A stretch of 19,816 nucleotides of DNA from Burkholderiaceae bacterium (GCA_022701845.1 JAKONS010000031.1:1-19816), one strand, 5' to 3'. Numbered from the stretch's first letter, positions 6,813 through 17,367 are shown. Numbers and translations: made by a program. The notes: a model not told the origin generated them from the sequence alone.

Positions 6813-7781
6813 ATGTTCAGGAGACAACTCATCCGCGGCCTGGCCGGCGGCGCCTTCACCGCGGCGGTGGCCGGTGCCCGGTCGCAGCCCCGCTTCCCGG
6901 CGCGGCCGATCACCCTGGTGGTGCCCTTCGCCCCCGGCGGCGGCGGCGATACCACCGCCCGGCTGCTGGCCAGGGGAATGTCGGAGCGGCTGGAGGGCTC
7001 GGTGGTGGTCGACAACCGGGCCGGCGCCAGCGGCAACATCGGCTCGGCCTATGTGATGCGGGCGCCCGCCGACGGCTACACCCTGCTGAGCCTGTCGAGC
7101 ACCTACGGCATCCAGGCGGCGGTCGGCAAGCTGGCCTTCGACCCGGTGGGCGACATGCAGCCGATCATCCTGGCCACCCGCGATCCGCTGATCCTGGTGG
7201 CGCTGCCGTCGGCGCCGTGGGCCAACACCCGCGAGCTGGTGGCCGCGGCGCGCAAGGCACCGGGCAGCATCAGCCACGGCTCGTCGGGCGCCGGCTCGAT
7301 CGCCCACCTGGGCATGGAGGAACTGGGCTACACGGTGGGCGCGCAGTTCCTGCATGTGCCGTACAAGGGATCGTCGGCCGCGATGACCGACCTGCTGGGC
7401 GGCAATGTGCAGCTGGTGCTGAGCACCGCCACCTTCATCGCGCCCTATGTGAAATCGGGCAAGGTGCGGGCGCTGGGCATGGCCGGCAGCAAGCGGCTGC
7501 CGGGCCTGCCCGACGTGGCCACCTTCGCCGAGCAGGGCTGGGACTACCAGGTGTTCGACTGGAAGGCGGTGGCCGGCCCGCGCGGCATGCCGGCGGAGAC
7601 GGTGGCGCGGCTGAACCAGGCGCTCAACGAGGTGCTGCGCACGCCGGCGGTGGTCGAGCGCTTCGAGGCCGACGGCTCGGCGGTCATCGGCGGCGCGCCG
7701 GAGCTGCTGACGCAGACCCTGCGCAGCGACATCGACCGCTGGCGCGCGCTGGTGAAAAAAGCGGCGATCCGCATCGAATGA
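6813..7781 (+). CDS. Bug family (TctC-like) periplasmic solute-binding receptor
   Basis: 322 residues. An N-terminal export signal (about 1-25) starts with Arg-Arg at 3-4, followed by a Gly/Ala-rich segment; Sec is likely and Tat is possible. The mature protein opens with the Bug hallmark FPARPITLVVPFAPGGGGD, then VVDNRAGASGNIGSAYV, the DGYTLL strand, FLHVPYKGSSAAMTDLLGG and GKVRALGM. Bug receptors bind carboxylates (citrate, aromatic and amino acids and others) and usually feed a tripartite tricarboxylate transporter. The membrane partners TctA/TctB are not in this window, so it must use ones encoded elsewhere or act only as a sensor. It is the first gene of an operon, with Shine-Dalgarno AGAGGA six bases before the ATG. 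The LeuC-like gene follows after 13 bases, so the ligand is probably the substrate of, or metabolically close to, that dehydratase. Confidence 0.95.
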   Translation: MFRRQLIRGLAGGAFTAAVAGARSQPRFPARPITLVVPFAPGGGGDTTARLLARGMSERLEGSVVVDNRAGASGNIGSAYVMRAPADGYTLLSLSSTYGIQAAVGKLAFDPVGDMQPIILATRDPLILVALPSAPWANTRELVAAARKAPGSISHGSSGAGSIAHLGMEELGYTVGAQFLHVPYKGSSAAMTDLLGGNVQLVLSTATFIAPYVKSGKVRALGMAGSKRLPGLPDVATFAEQGWDYQVFDWKAVAGPRGMPAETVARLNQALNEVLRTPAVVERFEADGSAVIGGAPELLTQTLRSDIDRWRALVKKAAIRIE

Positions 7782-7794
7782 AAGGACGGCGCCG

Positions 7795-9219
7795 ATGAAC
7801 GCTCCAGCCTGGGCGGTGCCGCGCACCGCCTTCGACAAGATGTGGGACGAGCATGTGATCTGCCGCCTGGGCAGCGACGCCGACCTGCTGCAGATCGACC
7901 GGCTGGTGCTGCACGAGCTCTCCGGCAGCCAGGCGGTGCGCGCCTTGGCCGAGGCCGGGCGCGAGCCGATGAGCCGCGGCCAGATCTTCACCATGATCGA
8001 GCACCTGATCTCGACCCGCCCCGGCCGCGGGCCGACCGAGTCGCCCTCGGCGAGCGGGCCGATCATGATCGAGACCACCCGCCGCGCCTCGCGCGAATGG
8101 GGTTTCCATTTCATCGACTACGACGACCCGCGCCAGGGCATCGCCCATGTGGTGGCGCCGGAGCTCGGCATCGCCTTTCCCGGCGCCACGCTGGTCTGCT
8201 GCGACAGCCACACCAGCACCGTCGGCGGCGTGGGTGCGATCGCCTTCGGCATCGGCGCCAGCGAGGCCGAGCATGTGCTGGCCACCCAGACCCTGGCGCA
8301 GGCGCGGCCGCGCCGGATGCGGGTGGATTTCGACGGCCGGCTGCCGGTGGGGGTGTCGGCCAAGGACATGGTGATGGCGCTGATCGGCCGCGTCGGCGCG
8401 CAGGGCGGCATCGGCTACGCGGCCGAATACACCGGCTCGGCGATCCGCGCGCTGCCGGTGGAAGGGCGGCTGACGGTGTGCAACATGTCGATCGAGTTCT
8501 CCTGCAAATACGGTTTCGTGGCGGCCGACGACACCACCCTGCAGTACCTGGCCGGCCGGGAGTATTCGCCCCGGGGCGCCGCCTGGGACGCGGCGGCGGC
8601 GCACTGGCGCACCCTGCGCAGCGACGACGGCGCCCGCTTCGACCAGGAGGTGCGCATCGACTGCGCCGGGCTGGTGCCGCAGGTCACCTGGGGCACCAGC
8701 CCGCAGCAGGTGGCCGGCATCGACGCCCGCGTGCCCGACCCGTCGGCCGCGGCCGATGCCGAAACCCGCGCGCTGGCGGAAAAAGCCCTGGCCTACATGC
8801 AGCTGCAGCCGGGCCGGCCGCTGGCCGGCCTGCCGATCGACGTGGCCTACATCGGCTCCTGCACCAACGCCCGGCTGTCGGACCTGCGCGCGGCGGCCGA
8901 CATCCTGCGCGGCCGCAAGGTGCGCGCCGGACTGCAGGCGCTGTGCGTGCCGGGCTCGACCCGGGTCAAACGCGACGCCGAGGCGGAAGGCCTGGACCGG
9001 GTGTTCCGCGACGCCGGCTTCGAATGGCTGGAGTCGGCCTGCGGTTTCTGCGGCCATATCGGCGACGACCGCTTCGCCGACCTGCGGGTGCTGAGCACCA
9101 CCAACCGCAATTTCGAGGGCCGCCAGGGTCCGCGCACCCGTACCCACATCGCCAGCCCGGCGACGGTGGCGGCCAGCGCGATCGCCGGCTGCATCGCCGA
9201 CCCGCGGAGGGCGCCCTGA
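7795..9219 (+). CDS. Aconitase-family hydro-lyase, large subunit (LeuC-like)
   Basis: 474 residues, about the LeuC length. 4Fe-4S ligands are Cys356 (YIGSCTNAR) and Cys416/Cys419 (SACGFCGH). DSHTSTVGGVGAIAFGIGASEAEHVLATQTL-type sequence begins at residue 137, and STTNRNFEGRQG is at 434-445. With the small subunit encoded next, it should add or remove water, isomerising a hydroxy di- or tricarboxylic acid. Context argues against leucine synthesis: it follows a Bug receptor under a GntR regulator, with no leuB or leuA. The third cluster motif reads ACGFCGHIGDD rather than the usual CSMCLxMN, and the active-site-region segment reads MSIEFSCKYGFVAADDTT. A related substrate such as citramalate, 2,3-dimethylmalate or another substituted malate is plausible but unproven. 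Shine-Dalgarno AAAGGA lies 8 bases before the ATG. Confidence 0.88.
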   Translation: MNAPAWAVPRTAFDKMWDEHVICRLGSDADLLQIDRLVLHELSGSQAVRALAEAGREPMSRGQIFTMIEHLISTRPGRGPTESPSASGPIMIETTRRASREWGFHFIDYDDPRQGIAHVVAPELGIAFPGATLVCCDSHTSTVGGVGAIAFGIGASEAEHVLATQTLAQARPRRMRVDFDGRLPVGVSAKDMVMALIGRVGAQGGIGYAAEYTGSAIRALPVEGRLTVCNMSIEFSCKYGFVAADDTTLQYLAGREYSPRGAAWDAAAAHWRTLRSDDGARFDQEVRIDCAGLVPQVTWGTSPQQVAGIDARVPDPSAAADAETRALAEKALAYMQLQPGRPLAGLPIDVAYIGSCTNARLSDLRAAADILRGRKVRAGLQALCVPGSTRVKRDAEAEGLDRVFRDAGFEWLESACGFCGHIGDDRFADLRVLSTTNRNFEGRQGPRTRTHIASPATVAASAIAGCIADPRRAP

Positions 9220-9830
9220 TGGAAGCCCTCACCGCCGTCACCGGCGTGGCCGCGCCGCTGCTGCGCATCAACATCGACACCGACCAGATGATTCCGACCA
9301 TCTTTCTCGGCGGCACCGACGCGAAAGGCTATGGCGCGCACCTGTTCCACTGGTGGCGCTTCCTGCCCGACGGCAGCCCGAACCCGGATTTCATCCTGAA
9401 CCAGGTGCCCTACGACGGCGCGCAGATCCTGCTGGCGGATCGCAACTTCGGCTGCGGCTCCTCGCGCGAGCGGGCGCCGAAGGCGCTGCGCGAGTTCGGT
9501 TTCCGGGCGCTGGTGGCGCCGTCCTTCGGCGGCATCTTCTTCAACAACTGCTGGCGCAACGGCATGGTGCCGGTGGAGCTGCCGATCGAGGACATCCGCC
9601 GCGTCGCCGACGAGGTGCAGGCGTCTGGCGGCCGGTCCGCGGTGACGGTCGACCTGCAGGCGCTGCAGCTGCGCACCGCCGGCGGGCTGTGCTTCGGCTT
9701 CAGCGCGCCGGCGGTGCTGCGCGAGATGCTGCTGCAGGGCATCGACGAGATCGCCGCGACCCTGTCGCGCCGCGCCGAGATCGACGCCTTCCGCGACGCC
9801 GATGCCGCCCGCCGCCCCTGGGCCTATTGA
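9219..9830 (+). CDS. Aconitase-family hydro-lyase, small subunit (LeuD-like)
   Basis: 203 residues, the normal LeuD size. It carries the family marks RINIDTDQMIPTIF (about residues 14-27), the substrate-binding GCGSSRERAPKAL motif from about residue 79, and FGGIFFNNCWRNGMVPVEL. This swivelling domain closes the active site of the preceding large subunit. The ATG overlaps the large-subunit stop (TGATG), and GGAGG lies eight bases upstream, so the two are translated together in equal amounts. The C-terminus (about residues 180-203) is Ala/Arg/Asp-rich. Small-subunit loop residues help set substrate choice in this family, but I cannot name the substrate from them. The AceE-like gene begins 40 bases downstream. 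Confidence 0.9.
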   Translation: MEALTAVTGVAAPLLRINIDTDQMIPTIFLGGTDAKGYGAHLFHWWRFLPDGSPNPDFILNQVPYDGAQILLADRNFGCGSSRERAPKALREFGFRALVAPSFGGIFFNNCWRNGMVPVELPIEDIRRVADEVQASGGRSAVTVDLQALQLRTAGGLCFGFSAPAVLREMLLQGIDEIAATLSRRAEIDAFRDADAARRPWAY

Positions 9831-9870
9831 CGGCCGTTCCACCCCTCCATTCCGCATCGCTCTCCACCGC

Positions 9871-12504
<2,634 letters not shown>

Positions 12505-12516
12505 CGTCGGCGGCCC

Positions 12517-12540
12517 TTTCCGCTCGTGTTTCCGCTCGTA
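12517..12540. repeat. Two tandem 12-base repeats upstream of the acyl-AMP ligase gene
   Basis: TTTCCGCTCGT occurs at 12517-12527 and again at 12529-12539, giving a 12-base period, between the aceE-like stop and the ligase start. The gap is 84 bases and is the only break where a promoter for the acylation operon could sit. A TAGACA (12539-12544) resembles a -35 box, but no convincing -10 follows at the right distance. A regulator site is possible; chance in C/T-rich DNA is the alternative. Confidence 0.4.
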
Positions 12541-12588
12541 GACAATCCGACGCATCGTTGCAGGCTTGTTACTGGGAAGGAGCGGAGG

Positions 12589-14286
12589 ATGACCATGCGC
12601 GAAGACGCCGCGGAGGCGGGCGCCAACCTGGCGGTGCGGATCGATGGCCGGCTGCGCGCCGCGCCCGGCCGCGATGCGCTGACCTGGCTGGAACGCGGCG
12701 AGCGGCTCGGCATCGTGCTGACCGCCGGCGATCTGCGGTCGCGCGCCGTGGCCCTGGCCCGCCGGCTGCAGGCCGAGGTGGCGCCCGGCGCGCAGGCGCT
12801 GCTGGTGATGTCGCCCGGCCCGGAATTCACCGTGGCGCTGCTGGCCTGCCTGTATGCCGGCGTGGTGGCGGTGCCGCTGCCGATGCCGCGTCCGGGCGCG
12901 GCAGGCGAGCGGCTCGACGCGGTGGTGGCCGATGCGTCGCCGCAGGCGGTGATCACCACCGTCGCCGATGCGGACGCCCTGCGCGCTTTGCTGCCGGGGC
13001 TGCGGCTGGTGGCGATCGCGCCGCCCAAGCGCGACGACGACCTGCCGGCGACCGATCCGGTGTCGACCGACGGCCTGCCGGGCCTGGCCCTGGCGCCGGA
13101 CGCCACCGTCGTCGTGCAATACACCTCCGGCTCGACCCGCTCGCCGCGCGGCGTGACGGTGAGCGGCGCCAACATCGCCGCCAACGGCTGGCGGGTGGCC
13201 GACGACTGGCAGGTGCTGGCGACCGATTCGGTGCTGACCTGGCTGCCGCACTACCACGACATGGGGCTGATGGGCAGCCTGCTGTATCCGCTGCTGTGGG
13301 GCATTCCGGTGGTGCAGATGTCGCCGCTGGCCTTCGTGCAGAAGCCGGTGCGCTGGCTCAAGGCGCTGCAGGCCTGGGGCGCCACCCTCAGCGGCGGGCC
13401 GGCGTTCGCTTTCGCGCTGTGCCTGGACACCATCGCCCCGGAGGCCCGCGCCGGCTTCGACCTGCGCGGCTGGCGGCGCGCCTATTGCGGCGCCGAGCCG
13501 GTGCCAGCGGCGCTGATGCAGCGTTTTCGCGACAGTTTCGCGGTCGCGGGCTTCGACGGCGACATTCTTTTTTCGACCTACGGCCTGGCCGAAGCGACGC
13601 TTTTCGTGGCCGGGCGCAACCGTCCGCCGGGCGCGGCGGCGGTGTCGGGCGATGCGGCCGCGCCGTCCGGCACCGAGCCCTGCCACCTGAGCGCGGCGTC
13701 GATGGCGGCGATCCGCATCGTCGATCCGGACAGTCTGCAGCCGGTGGGCGAGGGCGCTTCGGGTGAGATCTGGGTCAGCGGCGCGTCGAATTCGGCGGGC
13801 TATCTCACCCAGGGCCAGGACGGCGTCTTCGGCCTGCGCCTCCCCGGAGACCCGGCCGCCTATATGCGCACCGGCGACCTCGGGCGGCTGCAGGGCGCGG
13901 TGCTGCACATCACCGGCCGGCGCAAGGACATCCTGATCGCGCACGGCGCCAACGTGGCGGCGGCCGATCTGGAATGGCTGGCCGCCGGGCAGGACGACAC
14001 CCTCAACCCCCATGCGGCAGCGGCGTTCGACCTGCAGCGCGATGGCACCGGAAAAGTCGCGTTGCTGGTCGAGGTGCGCAATGGACGCGAGGCCATAAAC
14101 GATCCGGTCGGACTCGAGAAGAAAATCCGTGCCGCGGTACGGTCATCCTTCTCGCTCGAAATCAATTTGTTATGCTTTGTAAAGCGTGGATCCTTAGACC
14201 GCACCAGTAGCGGAAAGATTCGTCGCCAAACCGTGGCCGAGCGCGTGCGCGCCGGTTATCGCTACCCCTCAGCCACCATGGAATGA
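12589..14286 (+). CDS. Fatty-acyl-AMP ligase (FAAL-like adenylate-forming enzyme)
   Basis: 565 residues. It activates a carboxylic acid with ATP and is expected to pass the acyl group to the carrier protein encoded two genes on. Motifs: YTSGSTRSPRGV (178-189, with the Arg after GST typical of FAALs rather than CoA ligases), LPHYHDMGLMG (from 219), STYGLAEATLFV (from 329), YMRTGDLG (from 425), ITGRRKDILIAHGAN (from 441) and the catalytic Lys543 in SSGKIRR. AAGGAG stands six bases before the ATG; a second ATG six bases later has its own GGAGG, so the start could be either. The last roughly 60 codons (about 14086-14240) are strikingly richer in A/T and use codons such as ATA, TTA, GTA and AGT that are rare in the rest of the gene. 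The gene overlaps the P450 by four bases (ATGA). It is the counterpart of DltA in the proposed system. Confidence 0.88.
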   Translation: MTMREDAAEAGANLAVRIDGRLRAAPGRDALTWLERGERLGIVLTAGDLRSRAVALARRLQAEVAPGAQALLVMSPGPEFTVALLACLYAGVVAVPLPMPRPGAAGERLDAVVADASPQAVITTVADADALRALLPGLRLVAIAPPKRDDDLPATDPVSTDGLPGLALAPDATVVVQYTSGSTRSPRGVTVSGANIAANGWRVADDWQVLATDSVLTWLPHYHDMGLMGSLLYPLLWGIPVVQMSPLAFVQKPVRWLKALQAWGATLSGGPAFAFALCLDTIAPEARAGFDLRGWRRAYCGAEPVPAALMQRFRDSFAVAGFDGDILFSTYGLAEATLFVAGRNRPPGAAAVSGDAAAPSGTEPCHLSAASMAAIRIVDPDSLQPVGEGASGEIWVSGASNSAGYLTQGQDGVFGLRLPGDPAAYMRTGDLGRLQGAVLHITGRRKDILIAHGANVAAADLEWLAAGQDDTLNPHAAAAFDLQRDGTGKVALLVEVRNGREAINDPVGLEKKIRAAVRSSFSLEINLLCFVKRGSLDRTSSGKIRRQTVAERVRAGYRYPSATME

Positions 14287-15428
14287 CCGCAACCCCGTCT
14301 TCGTCGTCACCTGCCCTGGCCCGCCGCGGGCTCCACCGGGTCGACGATTTCGAGACGGCGCGCGACATCATCCGCAGCCCGGATTTCGCCACCCTCGACC
14401 TGGCCGCCTACCTGCGCGCGCTGCAGGCGCAGTCGGGCCGCGACTTCGGCGTGCTGACCCACCTGGCGGAAAACACCCCGTTCTTCATGCAGGGGCCGCG
14501 CCACCTGCGCATGCGCAAGCTGCTCACCGCGTTCATGGGGCCGGCGCGGGTGGAGGGCTGGCGGCCGGGCCTGCAGACGGTGATCGCCGGCGCGCTCGAC
14601 CGGCTGCAGGCCGCGCCCCAGCCCGACCTGGTGCGCGATTTCGCCGACCCGCTGTACCGGGCGGCCACCGGCATGCTGCTGGGGCTCGACGCCACCGAGT
14701 CGCCCGACTTCCTGGGCTGCATCAAGGACACCCGCACCCTGCTGGAGCCGATGCTGTCGCTGCGCGAGGTCGGCCGGCTGCAGAAGGCGGTGGAGCAGCT
14801 GCTGGGCGTGATCGACCGCTCCGAGCCGTGGGTGAACGACGGCCTGCCGCAGCCGCTGTATGCGCATCTCGCGACCCAGCTCGACGACGCGTTCGACCGC
14901 GACGACGCGATCGCCCTGGTGGCGGTGTGTTTCGTGGCGGCGCAGACCACCGGACAGACGCTGGCCAACATCGTGCTGAGCCTGCTGCGGGCGCCGGCCG
15001 GTACCACGGCGCATGCGGCCGATCCGGCCTGGGTGGAGACCCATCTCGACAACCTGCTGCGGCTGAACGTGTCGACCCAGTCGGTCGACCGCATCGCCTC
15101 GCAGGCCACCGCCGTGGCTGACCGGCCGTACGCCGCCGGCGACCGGGTGCATGTGCAGCTGCATGCGGTGAACCGCGACGCCGGCACCTTCCCGCCGGGC
15201 GCGGCCGGCTGCCCCTTCGACACCGGCGCCGCGCGGCTGCCCGACCACCTGGGCTTCAGCACCGGGGTGCACCGCTGCCCGGGCGCGTTCTTTTCGCGAT
15301 TGATGATCGGCATGGCGCTGCCGGCGCTGTTCGCCCGCTTTCCCGGCCTGGCGCTCACGGTGGACGAGCCCCCGTGGTACGCCACCAACCTGATCCGCAC
15401 GCCGCTGGCCTTGCCCTGCCGCTGGTAG
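14283..15428 (+). CDS. Atypical cytochrome P450
   Basis: 381 residues, slightly short for a soluble bacterial P450. The heme-ligand loop is intact: FSTGVHRCPG (325-334) with Cys332. HLRMR (74-78) matches the C-helix HxxxR heme-propionate contact, and NRDAGTF is in place. Two normally conserved features are changed. The I-helix reads VAAQTT (218-223) where an acid-Thr pair is usual, with Gln in place of Glu/Asp. The K-helix ExxR reads NLLR (257-260), so the glutamate is Asn. This suggests altered proton delivery and folding, and possibly a peroxide-using, non-oxidative or degenerate enzyme. No ferredoxin or reductase gene is nearby. Lying between a fatty-acyl-AMP ligase and an acyl carrier protein, it may act on a carrier-bound acyl chain, as P450 BioI does; this is inference. 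Its ATG overlaps the ligase stop. Confidence 0.9.
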   Translation: MTATPSSSSPALARRGLHRVDDFETARDIIRSPDFATLDLAAYLRALQAQSGRDFGVLTHLAENTPFFMQGPRHLRMRKLLTAFMGPARVEGWRPGLQTVIAGALDRLQAAPQPDLVRDFADPLYRAATGMLLGLDATESPDFLGCIKDTRTLLEPMLSLREVGRLQKAVEQLLGVIDRSEPWVNDGLPQPLYAHLATQLDDAFDRDDAIALVAVCFVAAQTTGQTLANIVLSLLRAPAGTTAHAADPAWVETHLDNLLRLNVSTQSVDRIASQATAVADRPYAAGDRVHVQLHAVNRDAGTFPPGAAGCPFDTGAARLPDHLGFSTGVHRCPGAFFSRLMIGMALPALFARFPGLALTVDEPPWYATNLIRTPLALPCRW

Positions 15429-15447
15429 GCCGCCACGGCCCGCCGCG

Positions 15448-15505
15448 CTTTCTGTCTCTCCCTCCCGCTCTCTTCTCCCTTTTTTTCCTTTCTGCTTTTC
15501 CGACC
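15448..15505 (+). promoter_or_regulatory. Pyrimidine-rich leader before the acyl carrier protein gene
   Basis: 53 of 58 bases are C or T, including a run of seven T (15480-15486), directly before the carrier-protein ATG. There is no Shine-Dalgarno sequence. U/C-rich leaders can recruit ribosomes through protein S1, so this may set carrier-protein translation separately from the flanking coupled genes. A five-base-pair inverted repeat (15428-15440) sits upstream but is not followed directly by a T run, so it is not a convincing terminator. Confidence 0.4.
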
Positions 15506-15781
15506 ATGTCCACGCCTTCCCGCTCCGTCAGCCGCGACCAGATCGTCGACTTCGTCCGCCAGTGCGTGCTGACACGCGTGGGCATCGCGCCGGAAGGGCT
15601 GCGCAACGACACCGTGCTGGCCGACATCGGGCTGGAATCGATCGACGTGGTGCTGATCAGCGGCCAGATCGAGGACGAGTTCGACATGGAAGTGGCGCCG
15701 TCGATGATGTTCGAGTACCGCACCATCGACGCGGTGGCCGACCACATGCTCGGCCTGCTGGCGCAGGACGGGCGCGCCTGA
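15506..15781 (+). CDS. Acyl carrier protein
   Basis: 91 residues. The phosphopantetheine site is Ser45 in ADIGLESIDVVLIS, followed by the acidic recognition helix (IEDEFDMEV) and the MMFEYRTIDAVADHM helix, giving a complete four-helix carrier domain. An upstream in-frame ATG at 15374 lies inside the P450 gene and gives a non-domain extension, so the ATG at 15506 is preferred. As the only carrier in the cluster it should receive the acyl group from the FAAL-like enzyme, present it to the P450 if that is active, and deliver it to the MBOAT protein. It is thus the DltC-like element. A dedicated carrier lets the pathway stay apart from housekeeping fatty-acid synthesis. It ends 11 bases before the MBOAT gene. 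Confidence 0.93.
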   Translation: MSTPSRSVSRDQIVDFVRQCVLTRVGIAPEGLRNDTVLADIGLESIDVVLISGQIEDEFDMEVAPSMMFEYRTIDAVADHMLGLLAQDGRA

Positions 15782-15792
15782 TCCGGCCGAGC

Positions 15793-17367
15793 ATGACCTT
15801 CGTCTCCGGCTCCTTCCTGCTGGGTTTCCTGCCGGCGATCCTGATCCTGTTCACCCTGGCCACCCGCTATGCGCCGCGCGCGGCGGTGCCGGTGCTGCTG
15901 GGCGGATCGCTCCTGTTCTACCTGCTGGCCGACGCCCGCAGCCTGCCGCTGCTGGTGCTGTCGTGCCTGGTCAATTTCGGCATCGGCCGGGCGATGGACG
16001 CGGCGCCCGCCACCCGCCGCCGGGCCTGGCTGGCGCTGGGCATCGTGCTGAACCTGCTGCCGCTGTTCTGGTTCAAGTACGGCGCGGGTGCCGATCCGCA
16101 ATCCAGCCAGCCGGCCGGCTCCTTCGTGGGCTCCGGCATTCCGCTGGGCCTGTCGTTCTATACCTTCGGCCAGCTGTCGTTTCTGCTCGATGTGTACCGC
16201 GGCGAGACGGCGCGGCTGGGGCTGGTGCGCTATGGCGTGTTCACCGGCTTTTTCGCGCAGCTGCCGGCCGGCCCGATCACCCGCTGGCGCGACCTGGCGC
16301 CGCAGATCGCCGCCATCGGAAAACGCGCGGTGCCGGCGGCCACGGTGGCCGCGGGCCTGAGCCTGTTCCTGATCGGCCTGGTGAAGAAGTCGCTGTTCGG
16401 CGATTCGCTGGGCCACTTCGTGAACGCGGTGCACCAGATCGCCGAGGAGGGCCGGGCGCCCAACATGGTCGAGGCCTGGCTGGCGGCCTGGGGCTTCCTG
16501 CTGCAGCTGTATTTCGACTTCTCGGGCTATTCCGACATGGCGATCGGCGTGGCGATGTGCGTGGGCCTGCGCCTGGCGGTGAACTTCAATTCGCCGCTGA
16601 AGGCGGCCTCGGGCAGCCAGTGGGTGGACCGCTGGCACATGTCGCTGGTGGGCTGGGTGCGCGACTACCTCTACCAGCCGGTGTTCAACCTGGTGCGCAA
16701 GGCGCCGCTCGGCAAGCCGCAGACGACGCGGCTCTGGGCCTGGGCCATCGCCACCATCGCCAGCATGAGCGTGATCGGCGCCTGGCACGGCTCGCAGCCG
16801 CTGCTGTGGGGCGGCGGCATCGTCTTCGGCCTGGTGCTGGTGGCGGTGCAGTTGCCGGTGCTGCTGTGGCCGCGCAAGCAGCGCGCCACCGACGCCGCCG
16901 GGGCGCCGGCGGCCACCTGGCTCGGCCGGGTGCTGCTGATGATGCTGCTGGCGACGCTGGTGCTGTCGGTGCGCGCCCGCGACGGCGGCACGCTGCTGGT
17001 GTTCCTGAAGGCGATGTTCGATCCGACCACGCTGTCGCTGCCGCGCGGCCTGGCCGGCGCGATGCAGGGCTTCAGCCCGGCCTGGCTGCGTTTCGAGGGC
17101 GTGTTCCCCGGCGTGGCCTATGCCTGGCGCTTCGACATCCTGGTGCTGGCCGCGGCCACCTGCATCGGCCTGTGGGCGCCCAACACGATGCAGCTGTTCG
17201 GCCTGCTGCCGGGCGGCGTGAAGGGCAGCCCGGCGGCGCTGCGCGTCGAGCGCTGGCGCTTCCGGCCGTCGGTGGCCTGGGGCCTGGCGATCGGCGTGGT
17301 GGCGATCGCGGCCGTGCTGTTCACCGGCAGCCTCGGCGGCCAGGAGTTCATCTATGCCCGTTTCTGA
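15793..17367 (+). CDS. MBOAT family membrane-bound O-acyltransferase (AlgI/DltB-like)
   Basis: 524 residues with about ten or more transmembrane helices from residue 7 to the C-terminus. The family core is clear: GLSFYTFGQLSFLLDVYRG (about 119-137), LPAGPITRW, YFDFSGYSDMAIGVA (from 240), NFNSPLKA, WHMSLVGWVRDYLY (from 281) and the helix SVIGAWHGSQ with His332 as the expected catalytic histidine (compare AlgI His322 and DltB His336). AlgI/DltB-type MBOATs take a cytoplasmic acyl donor and pass it across the inner membrane to an extracytoplasmic acceptor. Here the likely donor is the acyl carrier protein encoded just upstream, and the partner is the membrane-anchored SGNH-like protein whose gene overlaps this one by 14 bases. 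The acceptor (a polysaccharide, teichoic-like polymer, lipid or protein) is not revealed. The start at 15793 follows the carrier-protein stop by 11 bases and has only a weak ribosome-binding site. Confidence 0.95.
   Translation: MTFVSGSFLLGFLPAILILFTLATRYAPRAAVPVLLGGSLLFYLLADARSLPLLVLSCLVNFGIGRAMDAAPATRRRAWLALGIVLNLLPLFWFKYGAGADPQSSQPAGSFVGSGIPLGLSFYTFGQLSFLLDVYRGETARLGLVRYGVFTGFFAQLPAGPITRWRDLAPQIAAIGKRAVPAATVAAGLSLFLIGLVKKSLFGDSLGHFVNAVHQIAEEGRAPNMVEAWLAAWGFLLQLYFDFSGYSDMAIGVAMCVGLRLAVNFNSPLKAASGSQWVDRWHMSLVGWVRDYLYQPVFNLVRKAPLGKPQTTRLWAWAIATIASMSVIGAWHGSQPLLWGGGIVFGLVLVAVQLPVLLWPRKQRATDAAGAPAATWLGRVLLMMLLATLVLSVRARDGGTLLVFLKAMFDPTTLSLPRGLAGAMQGFSPAWLRFEGVFPGVAYAWRFDILVLAAATCIGLWAPNTMQLFGLLPGGVKGSPAALRVERWRFRPSVAWGLAIGVVAIAAVLFTGSLGGQEFIYARF

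Noticed and set aside
6660..8114. Long minus-strand frame across the Bug and LeuC-like genes
   Set aside because: Low-complexity composition and no motif; it crosses the divergent promoter region and two well-supported genes.
7795..9830. Housekeeping leuC and leuD
   Set aside because: No leuA or leuB nearby; the genes follow a Bug receptor under a GntR regulator, and the cluster motif differs from biosynthetic LeuC.
12589..14286. The acyl-AMP ligase as the p-coumaroyl-CoA ligase needed for PYP chromophore
   Set aside because: GSTRSPRGV and YGLAEATLFV are FAAL-type motifs, and the gene is about 8 kb away in an operon with a carrier protein and an acyltransferase.
15428..15440. Rho-independent terminator after the P450
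   Set aside because: The inverted repeat is only five base pairs and the T run begins about 40 bases later; the next genes belong to the same functional set.
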